From DATKAS01 sp963733765 (GTDB lineage Bacteria > Actinomycetota > Acidimicrobiia > Acidimicrobiales > DATKAS01): a stretch of DNA of 64,000 nt. The stretch is taken from assembly GCA_963733765.1 (NCBI GenBank), contig CAVTEI010000003.1:2542001-2606000 (forward strand). The letters run 5' to 3'. Made by a program: the position numbers and the translations under genes. Positions 19,158 through 28,202 of the stretch are shown here, piece by piece (position 1 is the first letter of the stretch; each line of letters starts with the position of its first letter). The notes beneath the pieces were generated by a model. The model did no database searches. It saw only the letters and a list, made by a program, of their open reading frames with translations, and was not told the origin of the DNA.

Positions 19158-20086
19158 GCCCCACCAAGCCGTTGCCGCTCGACGCGGAGGAGTACCTCGT
19201 CTGGTTGGCGGTGGAGCGGGGCCGAGCGGTCAACACGGTCGCCGCCTATCGACGCGACCTCAACGCCTACTGCGCCTATCTCGACGCGCAGAAGCGCCCG
19301 CTCCACGCGGTGAGCGAGACCGACATCGAGCGCTATGTCGAGCGGCAGCGCGCCGAGGGCAAGGCCGCGACGTCGATCGCGCGCGCCCTCGTGGCGGTGC
19401 GGTCACTGCATCGGTTCCTGGCCGAGGAGGGCCGCATCGAGCACAACCCGGCCGCCGACGTCGAGGCGCCGAAGGTGCCCCAAGGCCTCCCACGCCCGTT
19501 GAGCGAGGCGGAGGTGGAGTCGCTGCTCGCGTCCGTCGTCGGCAACGGGGCGCTCGAGCGACGCGACCGGGCGATCCTCGAGGTCCTCTACGGCACCGGC
19601 ATCCGCATCTCCGAACTGGTCGGGCTGTCCCTCGGCGACCTCGACCTGGACGAGCGAGTGATGCGGGTCTTCGGGAAGGGGAGCCACGAGCGCATCGTCC
19701 CGATCGGGCGCATGGCGGCCGACGCGATGCGCGATTGGCTGGCGACGAGCGGACGCGGTGCCGTCGTGCCGGATCGGTGGGCTCGACGCGGCGACGCGGA
19801 GGCCGTGTTCCTGAACGCGCGCGGCGGGCGGTTGTCCCGCCAGGGAGCGTGGGGGATCGTCCGCACCTACGCGGATCGCGTCGGTCTGGGAGATCGGCTC
19901 AGCCCGCACGTGCTGCGGCATTCGTGCGCGACGCACATGCTCGATCACGGGGCCGACATCCGGGTGGTGCAGGAGCTCCTCGGTCACGCTTCGGTGGCTA
20001 CGACCCAGGTGTACACGCTGGTCAGCGCGGAGCGACTCCGCACCGTTTACGACACCGCCCACCCCAGGGCGCTCCGGAGCCGTTAG
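19154..20086 (+). CDS. xerD: Tyrosine recombinase XerD
   Basis: A 310-residue tyrosine recombinase that resolves chromosome dimers at dif with XerC. An N-terminal SAM-like core-binding domain is followed by the catalytic domain with Arg151 (GTGIRISEL), His252 and Arg255 (HVLRHSCATHML), His278 (LGHASVATTQ) and nucleophile Tyr287. Its position after pyrG-nudix identifies it as the housekeeping XerD rather than an element integrase. A dif site was not identified in the window. Confidence 0.94.
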   Translation: MSPTKPLPLDAEEYLVWLAVERGRAVNTVAAYRRDLNAYCAYLDAQKRPLHAVSETDIERYVERQRAEGKAATSIARALVAVRSLHRFLAEEGRIEHNPAADVEAPKVPQGLPRPLSEAEVESLLASVVGNGALERRDRAILEVLYGTGIRISELVGLSLGDLDLDERVMRVFGKGSHERIVPIGRMAADAMRDWLATSGRGAVVPDRWARRGDAEAVFLNARGGRLSRQGAWGIVRTYADRVGLGDRLSPHVLRHSCATHMLDHGADIRVVQELLGHASVATTQVYTLVSAERLRTVYDTAHPRALRSR

Positions 20087-20096
20087 CCTTGCTCCG

Positions 20097-20435
20097 GTGC
20101 CCCCCGCTGAGCTGCTCGCAGCGAACCACGCCGCCCTCGAGGCGGAGAAGGAACGGCTGAGCCGGCAGCTCGCCGCGCTCGGAGTCGGCACGAACGGCTC
20201 CGACCTCGACCACAACTTTGCTGACTCTGGCCAGGTCGCCGCTGAGGTGGGGGAAGCCCGCTCGCTCGCCGGATCGCTCGAGGACCAGCTCGCCGCCGTG
20301 CAGGAGGCGCTCGACCGCCTCGACAACGGCACCTACGGGCAGTGCCAGAACTGCGGCCAGCCGATCGGCGAAGCCAGGCTGGAAGCCATGCCCGAGACCC
20401 GCTGGTGCATCAACTGTGCAGCGGGGCGCGCCTGA
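20097..20435 (+). CDS. DksA/TraR-type C4 zinc-finger protein
   Basis: A 112-residue protein with a coiled-coil N-terminal half and a C-terminal Cys4 zinc finger (Cys83, Cys86, Cys104, Cys107) in the CxxC-x17-CxxC spacing of the DksA/TraR family. It probably binds the RNA polymerase secondary channel or acts as a general zinc-ribbon regulator. The GTG at 20097 follows xerD by 10 bp and it is likely part of that operon. Confidence 0.85.
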   Translation: MPPAELLAANHAALEAEKERLSRQLAALGVGTNGSDLDHNFADSGQVAAEVGEARSLAGSLEDQLAAVQEALDRLDNGTYGQCQNCGQPIGEARLEAMPETRWCINCAAGRA

Positions 20436-20441
20436 CCCCAG

Positions 20442-21053
20442 GTGTCATTCGACCTCGAATCGACCCTGATCTTCCTCGGGGTCTTGATTCCCTCGATCAT
20501 CCTCCACGAGATCTCCCACGGCCTCGTCGCGTACTGGTGCGGTGACGACACCGCGAAGCGAGCAGGGCGTCTCACCCTGAACCCCGTGCCGCACATCGAC
20601 CCGTTCGGGTCGATCATCCTCCCGCTCCTGCTGTCGCTGACGTCGTTCGGGGTGTTCGGGTTCGCAAAGCCGGTCCCGGTGAACGTCGGCCGGTTGAGGT
20701 CTCCCCGCAACCAGGCCGTGCTGGTGTCTCTTGCCGGCCCCGCGACGAACATCCTGATCGCCCTGTTCGCCGCGTTCGTGCTGCGGACCTTCACCCTCGA
20801 AGGCACCGCGGTGCGCGTCGTCGTCGATCTGGGCGTCGTCAACGTGGTGCTCGCGGCCTTCAATCTGCTCCCGCTACCGCCCCTGGACGGGTCGGCGGTG
20901 GTCGAGCGGTTCATGCCCCGCAGCTGGTACCCGCAGTGGCTCAAGATCCGCCAGTACACGATGGGGGTGCTGATCATCATCGTGCTGGCGCTGCCCCGGG
21001 TGCTCAACTCGATCTTCATCCGGGCGATCGATCTTTGGGCCCATCTGCTTTAG
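20442..21053 (+). CDS. Site-2 protease (M50) family membrane metalloprotease
   Basis: A 203-residue short M50 peptidase with several membrane helices. The zinc motif HEISH is at residues 22-26 and the third ligand lies in FNLLPLPPLDGSAV. The protein lacks PDZ domains, as in the Rv-type short site-2 proteases of Actinobacteria. It begins 6 bp after the zinc-finger gene; substrate unknown. Confidence 0.88.
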   Translation: MSFDLESTLIFLGVLIPSIILHEISHGLVAYWCGDDTAKRAGRLTLNPVPHIDPFGSIILPLLLSLTSFGVFGFAKPVPVNVGRLRSPRNQAVLVSLAGPATNILIALFAAFVLRTFTLEGTAVRVVVDLGVVNVVLAAFNLLPLPPLDGSAVVERFMPRSWYPQWLKIRQYTMGVLIIIVLALPRVLNSIFIRAIDLWAHLL

Positions 21054-21070
21054 GTCTCGGAGGTTCCTGC

Positions 21071-21586
21071 GTGCGGCTCGTCCACCTCAGCCGTCGATTC
21101 TTCGGATCGTTACGTCCCGGCGGTCCCTCGCCGGAGGACGACGCCTGGGCGCGCACGCAGATGCGGCCGGGCGAGCGTGACCTTTGGGATCTGATGAGCA
21201 ACCAGGATCGTCGCCATGCGGTCGGTGTGGCGCGGCGCGTCGAGCGCGCTCTCGGGAACGAAGCGAGCCGGCCCATCCTGGCGGCGGCACTGCTCCATGA
21301 CGTCGGCAAGATCGACTCCGGGCTCGGCACCTATGGCCGGGTCGTGGCAACGATCTCCGGGTCGATCGCCGGAGTGCCGACCGCCGCGCAGTGGACGGAG
21401 AGCCGTGGGTTCACCCGCAAGGTCGGGCTGTACCTGCGCCACCCGGAGATCGGCGCCGACCGTCTCGCTCTGGCGGGCAGCGACGAGCTGACGGTGACCT
21501 GGACCCGCGAGCACCACTGGCCGGAGACTTCGTGGAGCCTGCCCCACCACATCGCCACCGCCCTGAAAGAGTCCGATGATGATTGA
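21071..21586 (+). CDS. HD-domain phosphohydrolase-like protein
   Basis: A 171-residue protein with an HD motif in ALLHDVGKIDSGL and an upstream His in DRRHAVGVARRVE, the metal ligands of HD phosphohydrolases, and a second HH in REHHWPETSW. Such proteins hydrolyse nucleotides or cyclic dinucleotides. I use GTG 21071, which starts VRLVHLSRRFFGS, 17 bp after the protease gene. It converges with trpS. Confidence 0.78.
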   Translation: MRLVHLSRRFFGSLRPGGPSPEDDAWARTQMRPGERDLWDLMSNQDRRHAVGVARRVERALGNEASRPILAAALLHDVGKIDSGLGTYGRVVATISGSIAGVPTAAQWTESRGFTRKVGLYLRHPEIGADRLALAGSDELTVTWTREHHWPETSWSLPHHIATALKESDDD

Positions 21587-21595
21587 GGCCGAATT

Positions 21596-21636
21596 TCTTG
21601 GCGCCACAGGGTGTCAGAGCCCCGAATACGCCAAGA
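21596..21636. terminator. Possible weak terminator between HD gene and trpS
   Basis: An 8-bp inverted repeat, TCTTGGCG / CGCCAAGA, with a 25-base loop lies in the 60-bp gap between two convergent genes. The loop is long and there is no U-tract, so this is a tentative call. Confidence 0.35.
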
Positions 21637-21646
21637 GAACCGGCTT

Positions 21647-22633
21647 TCAGCTCTCCAGCAAGCCGATCGCCGCGCGTGCTCTTTCGTAGGTGGCGCTTGC
21701 GACGTCGCGGGCTTTGCTCGCACCCTTGCGCAGCACCTCGGTCATCGCTGCGGGATCGGCAGACAACGACTCGTACCGCTCGCGCACCGGGCGGAGAGCC
21801 TCGATCAACGCGGCCGCGGTGTCCTTCTTCAGTGGCCCGTACTGGGTGTAGCGGCCGGCCAGCGCCTCGACGCTCTCACCCGTGCTCGCCGCGAGGATCG
21901 ACAGGAGGTTCGACACGCCGGGCTTGGCGGCGACGTCGAACCTGACCTCACCGTCGCTATCCGTGACCGCCCGACTGAGCTTGCGCTCGATCACGTCGGG
22001 CGGGTCGAGCACCATCACCGTGCCCTGGGGTGAGTCGACGGACTTCGACATCTTGTTGGTCGGCTCCTGCAGGTCCATCACCCGAGCGCCGGTCTTGGGG
22101 ATCGCGCCCTGAGGCACGACGAACGTTTCGCCGTACCGCGAGTTGAAGCGGATCGCCACGTCGCGCGCGAGCTCGATGTGCTGCCGCTGATCCTCGCCCA
22201 CCGGCACCCGATCGGTGTCGTAGAGGACGATGTCGGCCGTCATGAGCGTGGGGTAGGTGAGCAAGCCAGCCGAGATGAACTCGCCCGACGTCCGCGCCGA
22301 CTTGTCCTTGAACTGCGTCATGCGCTGCAGCTCGCCGATGCTCGCGGTGCACTCGAGCAACCACGCGAGACGCGTGTGCTCGGCCACGTGGCTCTGCACG
22401 AAGATCGTGCACACGTCGGGATCGAGGCCACAGGCGACGAGCATGGTGGCCATCGCGAGCGATTTGGATCGGAGCTCGGCCGGGTCGTGCGGCGTCGTCA
22501 AGGAGTGCAGGTCGACAACGCAGTAGTACGACGTGTGCTCGTGCTGATCGACGGCCCAGTGCCGGATCGCGCCCAGGTAGTTGCCGATGTGCGTCTCGCC
22601 GCTCGGCTGGATGCCCGAGAACACGACCGTCAT
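21647..22633 (-). CDS. trpS: Tryptophanyl-tRNA synthetase
   Basis: A 328-residue class I aminoacyl-tRNA synthetase. The HIGH-type motif is HIGN (residues 15-18) in SGETHIGNYLGAI, and KMSKS is at 194-198. The remaining GEDQRQHIELARD block matches TrpS. The ATG at 22633 is the family start. The gene is divergent from scpA with a 67-bp gap. Confidence 0.95.
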   Translation of the reverse strand: MTVVFSGIQPSGETHIGNYLGAIRHWAVDQHEHTSYYCVVDLHSLTTPHDPAELRSKSLAMATMLVACGLDPDVCTIFVQSHVAEHTRLAWLLECTASIGELQRMTQFKDKSARTSGEFISAGLLTYPTLMTADIVLYDTDRVPVGEDQRQHIELARDVAIRFNSRYGETFVVPQGAIPKTGARVMDLQEPTNKMSKSVDSPQGTVMVLDPPDVIERKLSRAVTDSDGEVRFDVAAKPGVSNLLSILAASTGESVEALAGRYTQYGPLKKDTAAALIEALRPVRERYESLSADPAAMTEVLRKGASKARDVASATYERARAAIGLLES

Positions 22634-22700
22634 GGGTGGGCAGGTTAGAGGCCGGGTCGGCAAATCACGTGGGTGTAACTCCCGCTGCTAGCCTGCTGAC

Positions 22701-23492
22701 GTGCCCTACGAGGTGCAGACCCCGGTCTTCGAGGGCCCGTTCGATCTCCTCTTGCACCTCATCGTGCGCGAGCAGGTCGACCTGTACGAGGTCTCGCTCA
22801 GCCGCATCGTCGACGCCTACCTCACCGAGCTCGACCGCATCACCGCCGACGCCGAGCAGCTCGATCTCGACATCGCCACCGAGTTCCTCCTCATCGCGGC
22901 CACGCTCGTCGAGCTGAAGGCTCGTCGCTTGCTCCCCGGGCGCGACGACATCGACCTCGACGAGGAGCTGGCGCTCTGGGAGGAGCGCGACCAGTTGCTC
23001 GCGCGGCTTCTCGAATGCAAGACGTTCAAGGACGTCGCCACGGTCCTCAACCGGCTGAGCGCGGAAGCGAGCCGGTCCTATCCGCGCACGGCGGGCATCG
23101 AGGAGCGCTTCCTCGGCCTGGCTCCTGACCTGCTCGCGGGATTGACCGCCGAGCAGCTGCGCGATGCGCTGATCCGTGCTGCGACGCCGAAGCCGCTCCC
23201 GCGCGTCGATCTCGAGCACGTCGCGCCGGTCAGGGCGAGTGTCGCCGACGCGGTGGCCGAGCTCGTCCAGGAGCTCCCGCTCAAGCAGCGAACGACGTTC
23301 CGCGAGCTGACCGAGGTCATCGAGGAGCGCCTGGAGCGCATCGTGCGCTTCCTCGCCATCCTGGAGCTTTGCAAGCAGGGGCTCGTCGAGCTCGACCAGA
23401 CCATCACGTTCGGCGACATCGTGGTCACCTGGCTCGGTCCTGACCATCTGGCCGCGGAGGATCTGGCCGCTATCGACGTGTACGAGGGCTGA
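22701..23492 (+). CDS. scpA: Segregation and condensation protein A
   Basis: A 263-residue kleisin that bridges SMC and ScpB in chromosome condensation. It starts VPYEVQTPVFEGPFDLLLHL, the conserved N-terminus, and has LIAATLVELKARRLLPG in its helical core. GTG start. It is followed 3 bp later by scpB. Confidence 0.95.
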   Translation: MPYEVQTPVFEGPFDLLLHLIVREQVDLYEVSLSRIVDAYLTELDRITADAEQLDLDIATEFLLIAATLVELKARRLLPGRDDIDLDEELALWEERDQLLARLLECKTFKDVATVLNRLSAEASRSYPRTAGIEERFLGLAPDLLAGLTAEQLRDALIRAATPKPLPRVDLEHVAPVRASVADAVAELVQELPLKQRTTFRELTEVIEERLERIVRFLAILELCKQGLVELDQTITFGDIVVTWLGPDHLAAEDLAAIDVYEG

Positions 23493-23495
23493 GAC

Positions 23496-24083
23496 ATGGG
23501 CGAAGACATCTCCCGCGCGATCGAGGCGATCGTCATGGTGGCCGAGGAACCGGTGCCGCCGAATCTGCTCGCGCAGCTGTTGGAGATGCCGGTGACCGAG
23601 GTCGAGCAGGCGTGCAAGCAGCTCGCCGACGGCTACGAGTCGGAGGGACGCGGCTTCATCCTCGTCAAGGTCGCGGGCGGCTACCGCTACCAGAGCCACC
23701 CGGACCTGTCGCCCTACGTCGAGCGCTTCGTGCTCGAAGGACAGTCGTCGCGGCTCTCGAATGCGGCGCTCGAGACACTGGCGATCATCGCCTACAAGCA
23801 GCCGATCTCGCGCGCGCAGGCCGCATCGATCCGAGGCGTCGATGTCGAAGCCGTCGTGCGCACGCTGCAGTCGCGGGGCTACATCGCGCCGCTCGGACGA
23901 GACCCCGGGCCGGGCCAGGCCGTGCTCTGGGGGACGACCCCGCTGTTCCTGGAGAAGCTCGGCCTCGACTCGCTCGACGACCTCCCGCCGCTCGGCGAAT
24001 TCGTCCCCGGTGCCGATGTGGTGGAAGCACTGGAGACCACGTTGCGGCCCGCAGGGCCCGATGAGCCCGTCTCCTCCCCCTGA
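23496..24083 (+). CDS. scpB: Segregation and condensation protein B
   Basis: A 195-residue winged-helix protein that dimerises and binds ScpA. Characteristic segments are EAIVMVAEEPVPPNLLAQLL, GRGFILVKVAGGYRYQSHPD and LETLAIIAYKQPISRAQ. Its 3' end overlaps the start of rluB by 23 bp. Confidence 0.95.
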   Translation: MGEDISRAIEAIVMVAEEPVPPNLLAQLLEMPVTEVEQACKQLADGYESEGRGFILVKVAGGYRYQSHPDLSPYVERFVLEGQSSRLSNAALETLAIIAYKQPISRAQAASIRGVDVEAVVRTLQSRGYIAPLGRDPGPGQAVLWGTTPLFLEKLGLDSLDDLPPLGEFVPGADVVEALETTLRPAGPDEPVSSP

Positions 24084-24837
24084 ACCCGTCCCGGCCGCCG
24101 AGTCCGCCGATGCCGAGCGGAGCGGTGACCGCCTCCAGAAGGTGCTCGCGCAGCGGGGCTTGGGCAGCCGCCGCGCGTGCGAGGAGCTGATCGCCGAGGG
24201 CCGAGTCACCGTCAACGGCGACGTCGCCGTGCTCGGTCGCCGGGTCGACGTCGAGGTCGATCGCATCGAGGTCGACGGCGCGCCGCTCGCAGTCCGACCC
24301 GGTCTCATCTACTACCTGCTGAACAAACCGCGAGGTGTCGTGACCACGCTCGCCGACCCGCAACGACGGCCGATCGTCACCGACTACCTGCCGTCCGACC
24401 CGCGGGTGTTCCCTGTTGGTCGGCTCGACGCCGACACCGAAGGGCTGCTGATCCTCACCAATGACGGCGACCTCTCGCATCGGCTCACCCATCCGTCCTT
24501 CGGCATCGAGAAGGAGTACTTGGCCGAGGTCGCGGGACGACCCTCGGCCGCAGCAGTGCGCATGCTCCGCGAGGGCGTCGCGCTCGACGACGGCGTCACC
24601 GCGCCGGCAAAGGTGGCGTTGTCGCCTCCGAACCTGTTGCGCATCACGATCCACGAAGGATGGAACCGTCAGGTGCGCCGGATGTGCGACGAGGTCGGGC
24701 ATCCCGTTCGGCGGTTGGTACGCGTGCGCGTTGGTCCGATCTCGGATCGCCGGCTGAAACCCGGAACCTGGCGTGAGCTCACCACGGTGGAACTCCTCGC
24801 CTTGGAACGATCCGTGGCCGATGTGGGCGACGGCTAG
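24061..24837 (+). CDS. rluB: 23S rRNA pseudouridine synthase, RluB/RsuA family
   Basis: A 258-residue pseudouridine synthase. After a Pro/Ala-rich lead, an S4 domain (DRLQKVLAQRGLGSRRACEE) precedes the catalytic domain with the nucleophilic Asp123 in VGRLDADTEGLLILTNDG. The third position of the scpA-scpB-rluB operon supports the assignment. ATG 24061 lies inside the end of scpB. Confidence 0.92.
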   Translation: MSPSPPPEPVPAAESADAERSGDRLQKVLAQRGLGSRRACEELIAEGRVTVNGDVAVLGRRVDVEVDRIEVDGAPLAVRPGLIYYLLNKPRGVVTTLADPQRRPIVTDYLPSDPRVFPVGRLDADTEGLLILTNDGDLSHRLTHPSFGIEKEYLAEVAGRPSAAAVRMLREGVALDDGVTAPAKVALSPPNLLRITIHEGWNRQVRRMCDEVGHPVRRLVRVRVGPISDRRLKPGTWRELTTVELLALERSVADVGDG

Positions 24838-24848
24838 CCTGCCCCGCC

Positions 24849-25217
24849 GTGTCCCCCGCAGTTCGAGCCCTGCGCGGCGCGACCACACTCGACCTCGACG
24901 ATGCCGATCATCTTCGGGAGCGTGTGCACGCGCTGCTCGACGAGCTCTTCGCGCGCAACGACCTCACGAACGACGATGTCATCAGCATCCTCATCACCGC
25001 GACGCCCGACATCCATTCCGAGTACCCGGCGACGGTCGCTCGTTCCTGGGGTCTGCCCGACGTGCCGCTGATCGGGGCGCAGGAGATGGACAAGCCCGGC
25101 GGCTTGCCGCGGTGCGTCCGGCTGCTCGCCCACGTGCATTCCGCGCGCAGCAAGGCCGAGATGCGCCACGTCTACCTCGAGGGCGCGAAGGTCCTTCGCC
25201 ATGACCTCGCCGAGTGA
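24849..25217 (+). CDS. aroH: Chorismate mutase, AroH type
   Basis: A 122-residue monofunctional chorismate mutase of the AroH fold, converting chorismate to prephenate. Signature segments are VRALRGATTLDLDDADHLRE near the N-terminus and VPLIGAQEMDKPGGLPRCVR, which holds the active-site Arg. It overlaps the tyrA start by 17 bp, giving consecutive steps toward tyrosine and phenylalanine. Confidence 0.93.
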   Translation: MSPAVRALRGATTLDLDDADHLRERVHALLDELFARNDLTNDDVISILITATPDIHSEYPATVARSWGLPDVPLIGAQEMDKPGGLPRCVRLLAHVHSARSKAEMRHVYLEGAKVLRHDLAE

Positions 25218-26277
25218 ACCGGGCTCGACCGCCAACGTCATCGGAGTCGGGCTGATCGGCGGGTCGATCGGCATGGCGTTGCGCGCCCGCGGTTGGAAGG
25301 TGCTCGGCAGCGACGCCGACGAGACGAACTTGGCGAAGGCGCTCGAGCTCGGAGCTGTCGACGCGATCGGGCTCGACCCTGACGCGGCCATCACATTCGT
25401 GGCGACCCCGGTGCGGTCGATCACCGAAGCCGCGAAGCACGCGCTTGCCGCTGGCTGCCGAGTCGTCACCGACGCGGGAAGCGTGAAGGGCCCGGTGGTC
25501 GAGGCCATCGCCGACGCCCGGTTCGTCGGCGGTCATCCGATGGCCGGATCGGAGCAGGAGGGGGTCGAGGGCGCGGACGGCGAGCTGTTCGAGGGCGCGG
25601 TCTGGGTGCTCACTCCGACGAGCGACACGGCGGACAGCGCGTACACGCAGGTGGCCGCGGTGGTGTCGTCGTTCGGGGCCGAAGTGGTGGCCCTGCCGCC
25701 CGAACGCCACGATGCGCTGGTCGCGGTGGTCTCGCACGTGCCTCATCTCACCGCGGCGACACTCATGGGTGTCGCCGAGACTCGCGCCGAGGAGCACGCA
25801 GCGTTGCTGCGACTCGCGGCCGGCGGCTTCCGCGACATGACCCGCATCGCGTCGGGCCATCCCGCAATCTGGCCGGACATCTGCCTCGAGAACCGGGAAG
25901 CGATCGTCGAAGCGCTCGACGCACTCATCGGTGGGTTGGGCGACATGCGCGATGTCGTCGCGAATGGGGACGGGCCGGCGTTGTTGGCGCGACTGGAAGC
26001 CGCGCGCGCCGCGTGCGCGAACCTGCCGAGCCGCGTGGCTCGCCCGTCGGATCTCGCCGAGGTGCGCATCCCCGTTCCCGACCGGCCGGGAATGCTCGCC
26101 GAGGTCACGACACTCGCCGCCGAGCTCGGCGTGAACACCGCGGACATCGAGATCGCCCACTCGGCGGAAGGCGACCGCGGTGTCGTGATCATGCTCGTCG
26201 AGGCGGCGAACGCCGATCTGTTCAGGGGCGGCCTGATGGCGCGCGGCTACCGGCCGTCGGTTCAGCGGCTGGGATGA
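25201..26277 (+). CDS. tyrA: Prephenate dehydrogenase with C-terminal ACT domain
   Basis: A 358-residue NAD(P)-dependent enzyme. The Rossmann start is VIGVGLIGGSIGMALRARGW, the substrate region includes GGHPMAGSEQEGVEGA and SHVPHLTAATLM, and an ACT domain follows from about residue 290 (RIPVPDRPGMLAEVTTLAAE), likely for tyrosine feedback. It lies between aroH and aroA and its stop overlaps the aroA ATG (ATGA). Confidence 0.93.
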   Translation: MTSPSEPGSTANVIGVGLIGGSIGMALRARGWKVLGSDADETNLAKALELGAVDAIGLDPDAAITFVATPVRSITEAAKHALAAGCRVVTDAGSVKGPVVEAIADARFVGGHPMAGSEQEGVEGADGELFEGAVWVLTPTSDTADSAYTQVAAVVSSFGAEVVALPPERHDALVAVVSHVPHLTAATLMGVAETRAEEHAALLRLAAGGFRDMTRIASGHPAIWPDICLENREAIVEALDALIGGLGDMRDVVANGDGPALLARLEAARAACANLPSRVARPSDLAEVRIPVPDRPGMLAEVTTLAAELGVNTADIEIAHSAEGDRGVVIMLVEAANADLFRGGLMARGYRPSVQRLG

Positions 26278-27555
26278 GCCAAGCCCGCCCGATCACGCCA
26301 TTGCCCCGACCTCCCGACGTCGCCGTCCGGGTGCCGGGCTCGAAGAGCATCACGAACCGGGCGCTGGTCGCCGCCGCCCTTGCTCACGGTGAGAGCCGGC
26401 TCGAGGGCGTGCTCTTCGCGGACGACACCGAGGCGATGCTCGTTGCACTGGAGCGCCTCGGGTTCGCGCTCGAGGTCGACCGCGGGCGGGAGACGGTCGT
26501 CGTGCACGGCAGTGGAGGAGTGATCCCCGTCGCGGACGCGACGCTCGATGCCCGCCAGTCAGGTACGACCGCGCGCTTCCTGCTGCCGATGCTCGCGCTC
26601 GGCCGAGGTCGGTATCGCCTCGATGCGGATCCGCAGATGCGGGCGCGTCCGATGGGACCTTCGATAGAGGCGCTCCGCGGCCTCGGCGTGCGCATCACCG
26701 AGGACGACCGTCCGGGTCACCTTCCGGTCATGGTTGAGGCCGACGGCCTGCGGGGCGGATCGGTGCGGCTGCCCGGCGACGTGTCGAGCCAGTTCCTCTC
26801 CGGGCTCATGCTCTCCGCGCCGTGTGCGGACGGCGCGCTCAACGTCGAGATCGACGGCGACCAGGTGTCGCAGCCGTACGTCGCGATGACCGTGGCGACG
26901 ATGCGGGCGTTCGGCGCGTCAGCGGAGATCAACGCGGGCCGGGTGCGTGTCGGGCCGAGCGCCTACCGCGCCGCGATCTATCCGGTCGAGCCGGACGCCA
27001 GCGCGGCGTCGTACTTCTTCGCGGCTGCCGCCATCACGGGTGGTCGGGTGACGGTCGATGGCCTCGGCACGCGGTCGATGCAGGGCGACCTCGCCTTTGT
27101 CGACGTGTTGGCGCGGATGGGAGCCGCCGTGGAGCGCGGGGCGACGAGCACAACCGTCCGAGGTAGAGCTCCCCATGGCGTCACCGTCGACCTGTCGGAC
27201 CTGTCCGACACCGCGCCCACCCTCGCAGTGGTCGCCTCGTTCGCCTCCACTCCGACGGAGGTGACGGGCATCGGCTTCATCCGCGCGAAGGAGTCCGACC
27301 GCATCGCTGCAGTGGTCACCGAGCTTCGGCGCTGCGGCATCGACGCCGTCGGAGCGCGATGACGGCTTCGTCGTGCAGCCGGGTTCGGCCCATGGGGCGG
27401 AGATCGAGACGTACGGCGACCACCGCATGGCGATGAGCTTCGCGGTCCTCGGCCTTGCCGTGCCCGGCATCTCGATCAGAGATCCCGACTGTGTGAGCAA
27501 GACCTTCCCGGGCTACTTCGACTCCCTGGAACAGCTTCGTTCCGACGCCGGGTAG
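26274..27555 (+). CDS. aroA: EPSP synthase (3-phosphoshikimate 1-carboxyvinyltransferase), frameshifted near 3' end
   Basis: The sixth shikimate-pathway enzyme. PGSKSITNRA is at residues 21-30, with DARQSGTTARFLLPML and GDVSSQFLSGLML following. The frame from ATG 26274 stops at 27362, but the missing C-terminus (DGFVVQPGSAHGAEIE, ETYGDHRMAMSFAV, FPGYFDSLEQL) continues in another frame to TAG at 27555. One extra base at about 27350-27352 (GCCGTCGGAGCGC) explains it, and the total span is 3n+1. This is a single-copy essential-type gene in an intact operon, so I treat the break as a sequence error. Confidence 0.88.
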
Positions 27556-27567
27556 GGTCACGCTCCG

Positions 27568-28202
27568 ATGCGCGTGATCGCCATCGACGGGCCGGCCGGA
27601 GCGGGCAAGTCGACTGTGGCCCGAGCCCTTGCGGAGCGTCTCGACCTCGAGTACCTCGACACGGGCGCGATGTATCGCGGGGTGGCCTTCGCCGCGCTGC
27701 GCCGGGGCGTCGACCCGGCGGAGAACGACGATGTCGCACGGGTCGCGAACGACCTCGAGCTCGACGTGAGCGAGAAGGGCGTGTTCGTCGACGGCGTCGA
27801 CGCGACGATCGAGATCCGCGGCCCCGAGGTCACCCGCGCGGTGAGCGTCGTCGCCGCGAATCCCGACGTCCGGGCAGAGATGCGGCGCCGCCAGCGCGAG
27901 TGGGCCGAGGTCCGAGGGGGAGGGGTCATCGAGGGCAGGGACATCGGCGTCGGTGGTGTTCCCCGACGCCGAGCTGAAGGTGTATCTCACCGCCGACCCC
28001 GAAGTCCGGGCGCAGCGGCGCGCACAAGGAGGTCGCGGACCTGCGCTACGAGGAGGTCGCGGCGTCGATCGCCGAGCGCGACGCTCGCGACGAAGGCCGG
28101 ACGCACGGTCCGCTGCGGGAGCCCGACGGCGCGATCACGGTCGACACCACGGGTCGTTCTGTCGACGACGTCGTGGGCGAGATCGTCGACCTGCTGCCGT
28201 GA
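27568..28202 (+). CDS. cmk: Cytidylate kinase, two frameshifts
   Basis: Phosphorylates CMP/dCMP. The N-terminus reads MRVIAIDGPAGAGKSTVARA (P-loop at 8-16) with DTGAMYRGVAF. After VIEGRDIG the frame changes at about 27949, giving VVFPDAELKVYLTADPEVRA, then again at about 28025, giving KEVADLRYEEVAASIAERDA and ending VDDVVGEIVDLLP. The span is 3n+2, matching two added bases. The complete product would be about 211 residues, the family size. The stop overlaps the next gene by 4 bp (GTGA). Confidence 0.87.

Noticed and set aside
27340..27365. Programmed ribosomal frameshift in aroA
   Set aside because: No slippery heptamer or RF2-type signal, and similar breaks occur in many unrelated genes nearby, which fits sequence error better.
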